Assembly: GCA_021234155.1 (NCBI GenBank)
Contig: JAJEKV010000046.1
Span: 1,788,298-1,852,297, forward strand
Origin: Isoetes taiwanensis
Taxonomy: Eukaryota > Streptophyta > Lycopodiopsida > Isoetales > Isoetaceae
DNA length: 64,000 nt
Direction of reading: 5' to 3'
In this document: piece by piece, positions 33,831 to 47,060 of the stretch
Numbering within the stretch: the stretch's first letter is position 1
Layout: every line of letters starts with the position of its first letter
Program-made: the position numbers and the translations under genes
The notes under the pieces: generated by a model
Databases searched by the model: none
Seen by the model: only the letters and a program-made list of their open reading frames with translations
Told to the model about the DNA's origin: nothing

Positions 33831-36800
33831 TTTTTTTATTATGAATAATAATGTGGAATGCATGAAACAAAGACATGAATTATGACTTTGCATGAATTAT
33901 GACTTCGCATGAATTGTTAAACATGAATTATGACTTCGCAGCTAGCACACAGCGGGAATAAATTTCATACAGGAATATTATAAGGATCACTTGGCATCTT
34001 TCATCTTCATGAATACATGGGCATCTTTCGTCTTCTGTTTTATGGTTATTAATGGTAAAGTTAAAGGTTATACAGATTATGAAGGGCATGTCACTTTATA
34101 TTTATACAGGAATGCCATTTGGCTAATGTTTGATGGTTATTAATGGTCTCGTGCCTTTATTTGTCAACATGTTGTGATGCATAGATGCATCTACGATTAA
34201 TGGGTCATTGATTTGGAGGAATAACCCTTGGTTCTACTAACCTTTGCATACGTGCATTAAGCGTGGTCAAGATATGCAAGGCTTTATCTCTATTCAGTAT
34301 TTACGGCGCCGTTAAGTTTAGGTCGGTTAGCCAATATGTTAAGTATATTGGAGCTGTAATATATGAATGTCATGACATAGGCTTATGACCTTGGTGACAT
34401 ATGGATGAAAATAAAAGAGGATACTATGACAATATTACTGGGCTCTGGGCACCTTTGGATTTTCTGCATACGTGTGTATTATCTTGGATGGAAAATTTTA
34501 ACTATTGCAAATACGAAATACCATGGATGAGCATATTTGGTAACCCTAAACCTTTTACGACTCCTTGAAATACTTCTACATGAACAGATTTAATCGAGAC
34601 GATTTACATCTGGCACACTGCGGATTCGTGAGCGGATTCGTGACCGGATTCGTGACCACGGAGGAAAGGTATTGTTGTGATTCCATAAGGGATTTGGTTT
34701 CCAGATATTTAGCTGTGTTTATATCCTATATTCCAAGAAGATCAAAGGCTGTCAATTCCGCAAAGCAGTGATGGCCTTGAAGCAAGTGCGGATCCACTCT
34801 TGCTGATCCACTCTGACGGATCTAACTCTAGCATTGGAAGAAGCCGATTCAGTGGGCATGCATGCATTTATTAGAAAAGAAGCCGAGGTTTGCATGCATT
34901 TATTAGAAAAGAACCATCTGGTCAAAACAGGGGAAAGCGCCATGCAATCTTCAAATCAGGCCAGCAATGCAGAAGATGTAGCACAAAACTCAAAGATTTG
35001 TGGAAGACCATATGGATGAGCAAACGTTCCATAGAAACTTCTGCACACAGGACACTGGTCTGAAAATTCAAGCTTATCAGGTTTGAAATATATTTGTAAT
35101 ATTATGTATCGTAATTTTATGGTCTGATTCCTTGTGTAGAAACTGAAATAAGTGTATAAACAAAAGAATTATGCGCTCATTGGGATTAAATTATAATTTG
35201 GAGAACTTGACACATTATTCTTAGATCTGGCTAGCGTGCTAAGTCATATTACAGATCTAGAGGAATTTTTTAGCTTTCACATTTGCTTTTGCATGCTGAT
35301 TATATTTCTTACATGAGATCTAGCTAGAGGTTACAATGTTTATGAATGAATAGCCTTGATATTAGAATCTATGGGTTTCAAGAATTGTGGCCTAAATATA
35401 GCGATAGGGAAGAGAATCAAGGAAGAAAAACACAGATCTACAAAGAAGAACAAGGTTTTATAATTTCTGGTTGCCCCTGGATTGAATGTGATTCTGGAAA
35501 TGCAAAGATTCTGGCAGTGCTGAGAATTTGTGGCAAATTCAGTGGTTAATGCATTGTAAGGTTTAAGCTATGTTAATAATTTTGTGACGAATTCTGTGGC
35601 AAATTCAGATAATGGATTGCAAGCAATTGATCCAATTTCTATTTCTCAATGCGAAGCAGAAGATGAAATGCAGAAAAGCTGATGCATATGTGAACAAACA
35701 AGACATTGGTGGAGCTACTAGTAATTTACATATCAACAAAATTGAAGACAATATTGTGGCACAAAGGCTCCTCTCAGGTCTGACTAGTTTCATTTAAGTG
35801 GCTGCAACTGCCTATAAGGAAGAGCCTAATATGTTTGAATAGGATGCTGTATGAACTCAAGCCTATGGTGAACTTAAGCAAAGGGAGTAATAAGAAAGCC
35901 AAGCCTTAATAGCATTTGTTATGGATATTATGCATGCATCCGTGGTGGCTTATGCTATTAGATTATAAACAATGTGGACTGATTGCATATTGTTGTGAAC
36001 TTGAAATATTAACTGAGGGTTGAGATGTGGCATAGAAATGATTAACCCCTGACATAAGAATTATGTAGCAACGAAAATACAAATGAGGTATGATGGGCAT
36101 TGAGCTTAGCTGCAGTGAAATGTCCAAGTAGTTATGCTGATCCTTTCTGCTAGAGGGCTAGTTTTCTTGCTGCTGATATAAGGATATATGCATAAGAAGA
36201 TAGGGCAACAGGTCATTAATGTTAAGCTAAAGTAACCAGGGCCTTGAGTATAGTAATACTATGCCATGGACCAGTGTCTTTTGTTTAAGTTCAGGGCATG
36301 CTTTAGAACATGTGAAATGCAAGATTTAAAGGCTTATTGCTGATTTCTAATAGGGTAACAATGCTGATTCTGGGGATACAAATAATTAAGTGGGTTTTGA
36401 ATTATCAGATTAAGTTGAACAGATAAATAGATGCCATGTTTGCATCACTCTTATGTTCTAATGCCTTAATGGTAAAAAGGGCATTAGGTAGGTCTGCACT
36501 TGTTGATGCTAAAATGGTACAGGGCTGAATCTGCTTCTATTTTGATTATTTAAACATGCAAGGTGAAGGGCGAAGAGCCCAAGAGATCTGTAGCTTACCT
36601 GTGATGGCTTATGTGGTTACCCTTTCCAAGGCTAACATGCATTTGGTTTCATTGCAGGTAACGGGATTTCTTGCTCCTATGTGTGTTTTCCCATTATTTC
36701 AAATTGGAAAAGCTTACAAGACAAGATGACAATGGAAGATTGAGCTGAAAAAATAAAACAATCTATTACGTCGTTGATTCGGCAACATGGTAGTGACCTC

Positions 36801-37235
36801 TAGGACTTGAAAATTATTTTGTACGTAATATGTTGGCTAAGGTCAGTGCTTTCATATCAACTGATTCAGTGCTTTCATATCAACTGATTCAGGTTTAAGA
36901 ATTTGTATGATCTAAGTGTGCTGGATATTTTAATTCTAGTCTAGAAAAGCAGTCTTTTAGACTTCAAAAAGTATTTTAACATTGGTAATACAAAGATTTA
37001 TGGAGAACTTTTTGGATTCTGAATGAAATTATGTTTATAAGCTCTAGAGAATGGGGAACTTCTTGTAGATTGTAGAATATCGTAATTGCTTTTGCCTTGA
37101 TAAATGCTAACCATTTTAAGGCTTAAGTCAAATGTACACCTGTTTTGGCTTAAGGCTGCATATTGACCGGAAGTGGTCTTTGCAAAAGTTCATGAAAGGT
37201 AAAAGTCTGTTTGAACAGGTTTAAAAGGTTTTTTT
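33831..37235 (+). repeat. 3.4-kb direct repeat, copy 1
   Basis: Matches 37708-41115 almost base for base. It starts in a T run (T run 33817-33837, then ATTATGAATAATAATG) and ends in a T run (TTTAAAAGG then T's). The small frames inside (for example 34565-34771, 34834-35019, 35346-35549) are repeated in copy 2 but lack domains. It contains a local 12-bp duplication (GGATTCGTGA.C) and a 34-bp tandem (GCATGCATTTATTAGAAAAG) near 34860. Confidence 0.9.
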
Positions 37236-37707
37236 CATTAACTCAGTTCTCTAGTTATACTAGGGACCTTAAAATGGTTAGAATACAGGTGTATATAATT
37301 TCTTATTGATACTTATTGGATATTTATAGGGATTGGCATAAGCTGGAAATGGGAATTATAATTCTTTCTAAGCTGATTTTCGCTCTTGGACTGCAGCAGA
37401 CATAAGGGAATCCATTCAAAAATAAAGGTAACATGACATTTGTGTTTGAAATTATGCCGATTGAATTTTTACACAAAATTGGATTATAGAATGAGTTCTA
37501 GCTCTTTTAAACTAGTCATTTGGCATTGGCCCAGACTAGGGTCAATCTGTTAGCCATTTGGCTCTCTTAAAAGAGAAATAAATACTTGCAATAAGAGTTA
37601 ATTAGGCAATATAGGTAGGGTAGGGCTTTGGCAACAAGGTCCTACTCACCTTGTTGCTAATTCTATGTATGACTTTCGCCCACCCCGACCTACGGTAGGA
37701 GGCAGGC
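37236..37707. other. Spacer between the two 3.4-kb copies
   Basis: About 470 bp of unique sequence, no coding. It ends with purine-rich GGTAGGAGGCAGG next to copy 2. Confidence 0.6.
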
Positions 37708-40700
37708 TTTTTTTATTATGAATAATAATGTGGAATGCATGAAACAAAGGCATGAATTATGACTTTGCATGAATTATGACTTCGCATGAATTGTTAAGCA
37801 TGAATTATGACTTCGCAGCTAGCACACAACGGGAATAAATTTCATACAGGAATATTATAAGGATCACTTGGCATCTTTCATCTTCATGAATACATGGGCA
37901 TCTTTCGTCTTCCGTTTTATGGTTATTAATGGTAAAGTTAAAGATTATACAGATTATGAAGGGCATGTCACTTGCCATTTGGCTAATGTTTGATGGTTAT
38001 TAATGGTCTCGTGCCATTATTTGTCAACATGTTGTGATGCATAGATGCATCTACGATTAATGGGTCATTGATTTGGAGGAATAACCCTTGGTTCTACTAA
38101 CCTTTGCATATGTGCATTAAGCGTGGTCAAGATATGCAAGGCTTTATCTCTATTCAAGATTTACGGGCCGTTAAGTTTAGGGTCGGTTAGCCAATATGTT
38201 AAGTATATTGGAGCTGTAATATATGAATGTCATGACATAGGATTATGACCTTGGTGACATATGGATGAAAATAAAAGAGGATACTATGACAATATTACTG
38301 GGCTCTGGGAACCTTTGCATTTTCTGCATACGTGTGTATTATCTTGGATGGAAAATTCTAACTATTGCAAATACGAAATACCATGGATGAGCATATTTGG
38401 TAACCCTAAACCTTTTACGACTCCTTGAAATACTTCTACATGAACAGATTTAATCGAGACGATTTACATCTGGCACACTGCGGATTCGTGACCGGATTCG
38501 TGACCACAGAGGAAAGGTATTGTTGTGATTACATAAGGGATTTGGTTTCCAGATATTTATCTGTGTTTATATCCTATATTCCTAGAAGATCAAAGGCTGT
38601 CAATTCCGCAAAGCAGTGATGGCCTTGAAGCAAGTGCGGATCCACTCTTGCTGATCCACTCTGACGGATCTAACTCTAGCATTGGAAGAAGCCGATTTAG
38701 TGGGCATGCATGCATTTATTAGAAAAGAAGCTGAGGTTTGCATGCATTTATTAGAAAAGAACCATCTGGTCAAAACAGGGGAAAGCACCATGCAATCTTC
38801 AAATCAGGCCAGCAATGCAGAAGATGTAGCACAAAACTCAAAGATTTGTGGAAGACCATATGGATGAGCAAACGTTCCATAGAAACTTCTGCACACAGGA
38901 CACTGGTCTGAAAATTCAAGCTTATCAGGTTTGAAATATATTTGTAATATTATGTATCGTAATTTTATGGTCTGATTCCTTGTGTAGAAACTGAAATAAG
39001 TGTATAAACAAAAGAATTATGCGCTCATTGGGATTAAATTATAATTTGGAGAACTTGACACATTATTCTTAGATCTGGCTAGCGTGCTAAGTCATATTAC
39101 AGATCTAGAGGAATTTTTTAGCTTTCACATTTGCTTTTGCATGCTGATTATATTTCTTACATGAGGTCTAGCTAGAGGTTACAATGTTTATGAATGAATA
39201 GCCTTGATATTAGAATCTATGGGTTTCAAGAATTGTGGCCTAAATATAGCGATAGGGAAGAGAATCAAGGAAGAAAAATACAGATCTACAAAGAAGAACA
39301 AGGTTTTATAATTTCTGGTTGCCCCTGGATTGAATGTGATTCTGGAAATGCAAAGATTCTGGCAGTGCTGAGAATTTGTGGCAAATTCAGTGGTTAATGC
39401 ATTGTAAGGTTTAAGCTATGTTAATAATTTTGTGATGAATTCTGTGGCAAATTCAGATAATGGATTGCAAGCAATTGATCCAATTTCTATTTCTCAATGC
39501 GAAGCAGAAGATGAAATGCAGAAAAGCTGATGCATATGTGAACAAACAAGACATTGGTGGAGCTACTAGTAATTTACATATCAACAAAATTGAAGACAAT
39601 ATTGTGGCACAAAGGCTCCTCTCAGGTCTGACTAGTTTCATTTATTGAATGCTTCTAAGAAGTATGTGTTTTAAATATGACAAAGCTTGAAATTCAGAAC
39701 TGTTTTGACGCATTTTTGTGCATAAGTGGTTGCAACTGCCTATAAGGAAGAGCCTAATATGTTTGAATAGGATGCTGTATGAACTCAAGCATATGGTGAA
39801 CTTAAGCAAAGGGAGTAATAAGAAAGCCAAGCCTTAATAGCATTTGTTATGGATATTATGCATTCATCCGTGGTGGCTTATGCTATTAGATTATAAACAA
39901 TGTGGACTGATTGCATATTGTTGTGAACTTGAAATATTAACTGAGGGTTGAGATGTGGCATAGAAATGATTAACCCTGACATAAGAATTATGTAGCAACG
40001 AAAATACAAATGATGTATGATGGGCATTGAGCTTAGCGGGCGTGAAATGTCCAAGTAGTTATGCTGATCCTTTCTGCTAGAGGGCTAGTTTTCTTGCTGC
40101 TGATATAAGGATATATGCAGAAGAAGATAGGGCAACAGGTCATTAATGTTAAGCTAAAGTAACCAGGGCCTTGAGTATAGTAATACTATGCCATGGACCA
40201 GTGTCTTTTGTTTAAGTTCAGGGCATGCTTTAGAACATGTGAAATGCAAGATTTAAAGGCTTATTGCTGGTTTCTAATAGGGTAACAATGCTGATTCTGG
40301 GGATACAAATAATTAAGTGGGTTTTGAATTATCAGATTAAGTTGAACAGATAAATAGATGCTATGTTTGCATCACTCTTATGTTCTAATGCCTTAATGGT
40401 AAAAAGGGCATTAGGGTGAAGGGATGCTAAAGAGTCCAAGAGATTTCCAAGGTGAAAGCTAAGAGTCCAAGAGATGTAGTGATGGCTTATGTGGTTACCC
40501 TTTCCAAGGCTAACATGCATTTGGTTTCATTGCAGGTAACGTGATTTCTTGCTCCTCTGTGTGTTTTCCCATTATTTCAAATTGGAAAAGCTTACAAGAC
40601 AAGATGACAAAGGATGGAAGATTGAGCTGAAAAAATAAAACAATCTATTACGTCGTTGATTCGGCAACATGGTAGTGACCTCTAGGACTTGAAAATTATT

Positions 40701-41115
40701 TTGTACGTAATATGTTGGCTAAGGTCAGTGCTTTCATATCAACTGATTCAGTGCTTTCATATCAACTCAGGTTTAAGAATTTGTATGATCTAAGTGTGCT
40801 GGATATTTTAATTCTAGTCTAGAAAAGCAGTCTTTTAGACTTCAAAAAGTATTTTAACATTGGTAATACAAAGATTTATGGAGAACTTTTTGGATTCTGA
40901 ATGAAATTATGTTTATAAGCTCTAGAGAATGGGGAACTTCTTGTAGATTGTAGAATATGGTAATTGCTTTTGCCTTGATAAATGCTAACCATTTTAAGGC
41001 TTAAGTCAAATGTACACCTGTTTTGGCTTAAGGCTGCATATTGACCGGAAGTGGTCTTTGCAAAAGTCTATGAAAGGTAAAAGTCTGTTTGAACAGGTTT
41101 AAAAGGGTTTTTTTT
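37708..41115 (+). repeat. 3.4-kb direct repeat, copy 2
   Basis: Counterpart of 33831-37235. Differences: about 80 bp present here at about 39645-39725 but missing from copy 1, absence of the 12-bp duplication, a changed segment near 40410-40470, and scattered small substitutions or indels. It ends in a longer T run (41108-41124). Confidence 0.9.
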
Positions 41116-41574
41116 TTTTTTTTTGATATATATAATATCTTGTGTAATGCTCACTAGCAAAGGGGCATTGGAAGTACAAGGTCATATAATTCAATTAAAC
41201 TTCCTACTCTTAATGAGTATAATGTTAAAGTGTGCATTGCTACATGAGGAGATGGGTATATCATGCACAATTAACTTATTTTGTGCGATATCACATTGAT
41301 GGCCCTAGTATACAGTGCCCAGCACATAACCATATCTAAGTGTAGTAATACCCTTATGAAAAGAATGGGAAAATAACGCTCCTTTTAAAATATTTAATGG
41401 GTTATTATATAGTTGGGATAAAAATCCATAAGCAGCAGCCAAAATTGAATGCCTTTGGGGGAGAGAACCTAAATTGCATGGGAGCAGATCAGACAGTTCT
41501 GGCAGTGGCGGATATGCAAAGGGATTCGGCTGGACCAAATATCAAGTCTTGATCTCGGAGACCACACCCACATA

Positions 41575-41878
41575 ATGGGGTTCGATTCTGATGGTTGTGA
41601 GACCTCGAGGTCTGAAGAAGAGTGGCTGAACAAGGAATCACTTAGGCAGGAGTTTGAAGGCTGCGCCTTACATACTCGGAGCAAAAATCCGGCTATGGAT
41701 GGAAGAGGGTATAGGGGCGGCTATGGCCAGAAGAGAAGCTTCAACCACAGGGATGACAAAACTAGTTATAATAAGGGCAACAGAGCATATGGCGGGAAAC
41801 GCCAAGAGGACTTCCAATCTGCTCAAAATGTCAGAGATACACAAGAGTACTTTGAAGAACCAGACGAATCTCAGGTTC
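41575..41878 (+). CDS. Possible exon, Arg/Gly/Tyr-rich protein
   Basis: The ATG at 41575 opens a frame with an acidic start (SDGCETSRSEEEWLNKESL) and a Gly/Arg/Tyr-rich segment (GRGYRGGYGQKRSFNHRDDK). At 41878 GAATCTCAG is followed by GTTCCT, a weak donor. The RGG-like composition suggests nucleic-acid binding. Upstream frames (SDSSGSGGYAKGFGWTKY, about 41490) could belong to it. No family assigned. Confidence 0.3.
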
Positions 41879-43335
41879 CTTGTAGTCAGAGTGTTCTTAA
41901 ATCTATATGTTTGATTTACAGTAGACTTATCTTAGACTGCCATTAATGATAATATAGAATATGAAAAAAGCATAAGGCTGTTCTAATGCATAGATTGTCA
42001 TAAGAAATAGGATGGAAATATAACCATTAAGTTATGTTTCCTCCTAAAAAGACTGATATGAAGTGACAGGAGGCTAAATCCTAGTTATAGGACTTATATT
42101 TCTGCTGAAAAATGTTAACTAGCATGGACTAGACTTCAGGATGATGTAGCCCATGTAATAATGCATGATAATAGTAACAAATCCGGATATTACTGATCCA
42201 TGCTCTTAAATAATATAGAATGATGTGGCTAAATAATACTCCGCTTTTCTTTATATGCTTTGTAATACTAACGGGCAAATGGCACAATGGGTAATCAGTT
42301 ATAAACTGAAAACCCCATAGTACCTTTTGGCCCTTGCATTTTTACCGGGTTTACCGCTAATGTTTGCATGATTGGCTACAGGTACGGGGCTTTCTTCCCA
42401 TTGTGTCTTTTGCTTAAGTAGCTTTACATTGCATATATGGATGATGGAGTAATCGGATGAGGAAGTTGCAAGGACGACTCAGAAATGAAGCTTATGATAG
42501 CATGGAACCAATACATGATGTTTTTCTTTTCTAAAACCTCTTTTGTACATTGTAATCGTATGCTTAGAGCTTTTCCAGTTGGTCTATAAGCATAGCTAAA
42601 TGAATATGCGGCTGCATGGATGTCTATTTTGATACAGCTGTAGACTTGACAAAAAACATATGCGGCCAAATATGTCTATGTTACAGATTTGCCTTATGTT
42701 TCTGATCATTGGAGCATAAAAGTAGCAATATAACAGAGTAATATATGATACTTTGTTGGATATATATGGTTATAATCCTTCTTGAGCATTGATTTGCATA
42801 AATAAGCATGTTATGGTGGAATAACTAAGCCTGCAGTTACATATGTGTGGACTGATAATTAAATTCAATTGGTCTGTTAAAATGCACAGGTTAATAGAGC
42901 TGTTATAGTCAATAAGATAAGAGAAGGCAGACTTCTAAAAATGATGGTTTTCCTTAAATACATGATGGTAACATCTTCAAATGGTTAAAACCATTGGATA
43001 GGTAAATGATTTAAAACAAGGTCACACCTAGACTCAGTTAGTCTAAGGCCCAGGATGGTAATGGTACCTAATGGTCTTCAAAATAATATCAATGGCTATA
43101 AGGCAGGTCGGATTAAATCTTTTGAACTAAATGCCATAAGGATGACATATTACTTATACATATGTAGGCATAGCAGGCTGGTATCTTATGATAAGAAGCT
43201 GCCTTATGATAATATGATCAAGTATAAATGGCATTTGACCTGTGATAAAAGATGAATTGTCTCTATGGTTTAATGTTTATTTGGTAGTGGGGGTTTTTTT
43301 TTTAAAAAAAGGGAAAATAAAGTAAAAGGCAAGGG
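41879..43335. other. AT-rich non-coding
   Basis: No domain or gene recognised. A segment near 42340-42420 loosely resembles the acceptor-like TTGCAGGTAACGGGATTTC area of the 3.4-kb repeat. Confidence 0.4.
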
Positions 43336-43379
43336 TAATAGAATAGAATAGAATAGAATAGATTTTTTAGCGTCCACGA

Positions 43380-44515
43380 AGACCGATTGGCCTATGGGAC
43401 CCAAAAAAAGAGAGAGCAGCAAGCGTATTACTGACAGGATTAAAAAACCCCCACCCCGAAGGGTTTTCGAGGGAAAAACTTTAGCAAGAATAAGTATCCG
43501 CACGCCAGATAATTGTATAGGACAGGTTCAATACCGCCCGGACAATAACCGAAGTCCGCGGCATCCATAACCTCCCCGGAGGTATGACCCCAACAAACCC
43601 ACCGACGCCAGATTCAATAACTCATGCAACGGTTGTTGGTGCACTAGTAATCGAACATACCGCTTCGGACATGGGCAAACGCCGGGCAGATCCGAGGGCA
43701 TGACATTCATCCTCAATGGCGCCCGGTGGCAACACCGGCAAAGCCTTTGCCTCGCGGCTTCCCGAGCCCAACGCCCCGCTCCCCAACGCGAGGCGATGTG
43801 CACCCGCGAATGGAAGCTATAAGTCCGCGCTTCTTCATGGGCACCGGGTGTACAAGTATCGGGTGTGGGCCTCTAATGAGCCTAGGATTGACTTGTCCGA
43901 TAGTGTGCCGCCTTAACGCAAGGCCGAGCATCCTCAGATCCCGTGAGCTTGGCGAAGGAAAGTAGCATCTAGGTACGCTTTAAGTGCCTTGTGATCTCTC
44001 TTTGTCCTTACATGTACGACTGCTTGCCTATACACCCTAGCGTGAGAACCACCGAAGCTTGCTTGTCCTTCCAAAGAGACTTTCAGCGTTGGGGACCCAT
44101 CGCCGCGGGCTAAAGCAAGGTTGGGCAAACGTATCACCCATAGCAACCACCTTCCGGAAGTAAATGATATGTATGCTCCAATGCAGCCCGTTGAAGGGGT
44201 AGAAAACCCCGCCTCCGGATCCTGGTATGGAACCGTGGACTTTACCCCAAGGCTCGCGGCTAAGAAGGCTTTTCGCGACCGCCGAGGTCATTTCAGTGTT
44301 GAGGGATATCACCGGACCCCACACTTCTGCCCCATACAAAAGGACCGCCTCGACCAAGACCAAACAAGTGTGGATCGGTAGCCCTGTGCATACAACTCGC
44401 CTTTGTGGTCGTTGTTCTCGCGCATGGCATATAGTGCTTTCCACACCGCGACTCGCGAACCCGATGGTAAAGATCCCAAATGGGTGGTAGTAGAGAACTC
44501 GATCCCCAAGTACTT
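43380..44515 (-). pseudogene. LINE ORF2 C-terminal region
   Basis: Frames on the minus strand include QQPLHELLNLASVGLLGSYL (43.57-43.64 kb), shared with the fragment at 2849-2920, and FPRKTLRGGGFLI-like sequence just before the tail. No zinc knuckle was seen. Many frame breaks. Confidence 0.6.
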
Positions 44516-45800
44516 TTAGGTCGGAGCCACCTCTACATCTTCTCCTTGATAAGTGAATGAGGGAAGCCTTGGCTGACGGGATGATGAAACTAGCAGCACC
44601 CTAGTTTTGGCCAAGTTAACTCGCATGCCAGTGAATCGGCAAAATGTATCAAGAGTATCCAGGTGACGTTGCATGTCCTCTGGAGTATAGGCCAAGAGGT
44701 TGACATCATCAGCATATATGAGTTGCCGGATTGTGTGATGCATGAGATACCGCACCTCCATGCTCGTGAGAGCCAATCTTCCGGTGGTCAATGTATAGGC
44801 CAAAGAGTGTGGGGAGAGGGGCAACCCCCGACGCACTCCAATACCATCGACACGGGGTTGTCCCGACGATGTGATACGGCCCGAGCATGCCTCTCATATA
44901 GCCTATATACTGCATTACGCAAGTCAAGAGGGTCCCCTACCGCCGCGGTCATCCCCATAACCCGGCGAGGGCATCGTGGTTAATAGCTTTTATGTAAATC
45001 CACCAAAACAACAAAGCAGATTTTTGCCGACGCGATTCCCGCTATCCTCAATCAATGTGCAATGAGTGAAGATATGATCAATGGTGTAATGCATGGGCCA
45101 AAAGCCTGCCTGTGAGAGCTTCGCACATCCGCCTCCTCTGCCCATATTGTCACCGGCCTCCAAGGATGCCGACCAACAGTTTTGGAAAGAGAGAGTCGAC
45201 CATAATAGTACGATAGTTGGCGGGCATTGAGGGTCCCCGCCTTGTATATGGGCACAACTCTATTAGTGGTCCATCATGGGAGGGAAGCTTCTTGCAATGC
45301 TTTATTGAATAATGCCGAGGAGGGCGGCACGGAGGAGGCCCCATTTCGTGGTTCCACTGCGATGCCATCTAAATCTGCTTTGCCTTTCCATTAGCTAGAC
45401 GTTGTAGGCCCATGATGACATCCCCCTCTGCGGATGACTAGAGCCATGCCTATCTATGGAGGGACCGGTGTCCCGCCCCGAAAGTGGGTCGTAAAAGTCG
45501 CTGCAAGTATTGTACCCATTGTTCCAGGTGATGTTCCCCGTGGGTTGTGCAGCCTTGCTCAAGACCCTTCTCCCACCAAACATTTGTTGCCGATGCGTTC
45601 TGCAGGTATCCTTTCTTTGTTCTTGAGGAAAGAGCGGTATTGACCGATGGCCTGTGGGCGTGAAGTGGGATCGCTGACTTGCCCTCGAGTGTGCGTTTGA
45701 GCTCTCGACACTCATCATCGAACCATCCGTTGGGGAGAAGGTGGTAGCACTTTCGAGGTTCGCCGCGGAGCTGCCTCTCTCAAAGCATCTCTCGTTTGTC
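44516..45800 (-). pseudogene. LINE reverse transcriptase (ORF2)
   Basis: The clearest part is the frame at 44836-44516 with RRGLPLSPHSLAYTL, the catalytic YADD at 44705-44716 (LIYADDVNLLAYTPEDMQRH), and VNLAKTRVLLVSS, all standard LINE RT blocks. FGLYIDH occurs near 44785 in another frame. The upstream RT region to 45.8 kb is frame-scrambled. Confidence 0.88.
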
Positions 45801-47060
45801 AAAAGCGTGTGAGTCACCCGGAAAGTGCATTGTTGTTGAAGTGTGGGAGTTGCAGCAGCCCCGCCGTGTCATGCTCAAGCGGTACCGGGCATAGGTCCTG
45901 CCGACGGTGCGTAGTCCAGCGCAAATGGGCACCCAGGGTGTTGAGGCGATAGATGCAACGTGGAGCTTGCCAATGGAGATGCACGCGGGGGCTGGTGGTC
46001 CGAGTCCACTTCCTCGTCCGAGTGTCCGTTCCAATGGAAAAATGGGTAAACTGTGCAGATCATGTTCCTCAACCGGCCAGATAATCCACCACACTGGAGC
46101 CGCCCCCTTGGTTCTCCTATCTACAAGTGCAGCGACTGGAAGATGGCCATTGTGCCAGCCCATTACAAATAACCAGGTCAAAGATACTACCCAGCAACAA
46201 CAACTGCCTGCCATAGCGCGAAATATGGTTGTCGTCGATATCCTTGACCAAGGCCACCTGGGCGGGTTCAACCGCGAAGACGCCCTTCCGCCGGGGCTCA
46301 AATTTTGGGACCCGATCGCTCCCTCGTATGCGTTTATTAAAGTCGCCAAGCAACATAACCTTGCCCAACTGCTTGTGCTGCTGTATGTCATCATATAGAT
46401 CGACATAGGGCATGTGGAAAGTCGCATGCTAAAGAATGTTGCCACTGTCATGCTGCACGCGCACCCACAAGTAGCGATTGTACCTGTCTGTTTTATGCAG
46501 CGAGACTGAGTGCCCCAAGGTTGCACGATAGTAGCAAGCAACCCCGCCATGCCCTTGCTTGCCTGTGCACTCATTGAACATCGAGAAATGGAGATAGCCT
46601 GAGAGATTTGGCGGTCAGGTGCCTCGTGATGTTCCCATGTTTCCATGAGGAAAATGAGATCCATATCCGTGCAATAGAGTTGAGACTCTCCTTTTTCGCC
46701 AAGGAAGCCCCGGACAGCCCAAGATACCATCCCGAGGCACAATTCTATTTGTTGGCATTTGATGTGTACTGCATGATCCGCTGGGTTTCCGCTTGTGGGG
46801 AGCAGCAGCGGCACCCGAGGAGCAGCTGCGGAGCGAAGTTGGAGCAGCGGGGAGCAGGAGGTGCGAGGGGTAATTGTGGCGAGGAGTGGCAAAGAAATTT
46901 TGACGATTGCATCGGCGGACCCCGCCAGCGCCGCCTAAACGCGAAGCTTGCCTCGCACTGTGCCCGGCAAAGACCCCTCGAGGACGGATGTCCCCGACTT
47001 GAGCTACCGGCTGCCGGTGGGACTCCTGCTGCATCCGAAAAGATCCGGGCCAACATAGCA
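45800..47060 (-). pseudogene. LINE endonuclease domain (ORF2 N-terminus)
   Basis: SWAVRGFLGEKGE, MDLIFLMETW (about 46660), YNRYLWVRVQ (46.47 kb), YVDLYDDIQQHKQ (about 46.4 kb), VMLLGDFNKRI, RYGRQLLLLGSIFDLVICNG and a DEEVDSDHQPPRA block near 46.0 kb follow the order of an apurinic-type endonuclease. One 370-codon frame spans the region, but the conserved blocks hop among frames, so most of that frame is a shadow. Confidence 0.8.

Noticed and set aside
33831-41115. Ordinary LTR retrotransposon with 3.4-kb LTRs
   Set aside because: Ends are T runs, not TG..CA; no convincing primer site and no target duplication; kept as a repeat of unknown type.
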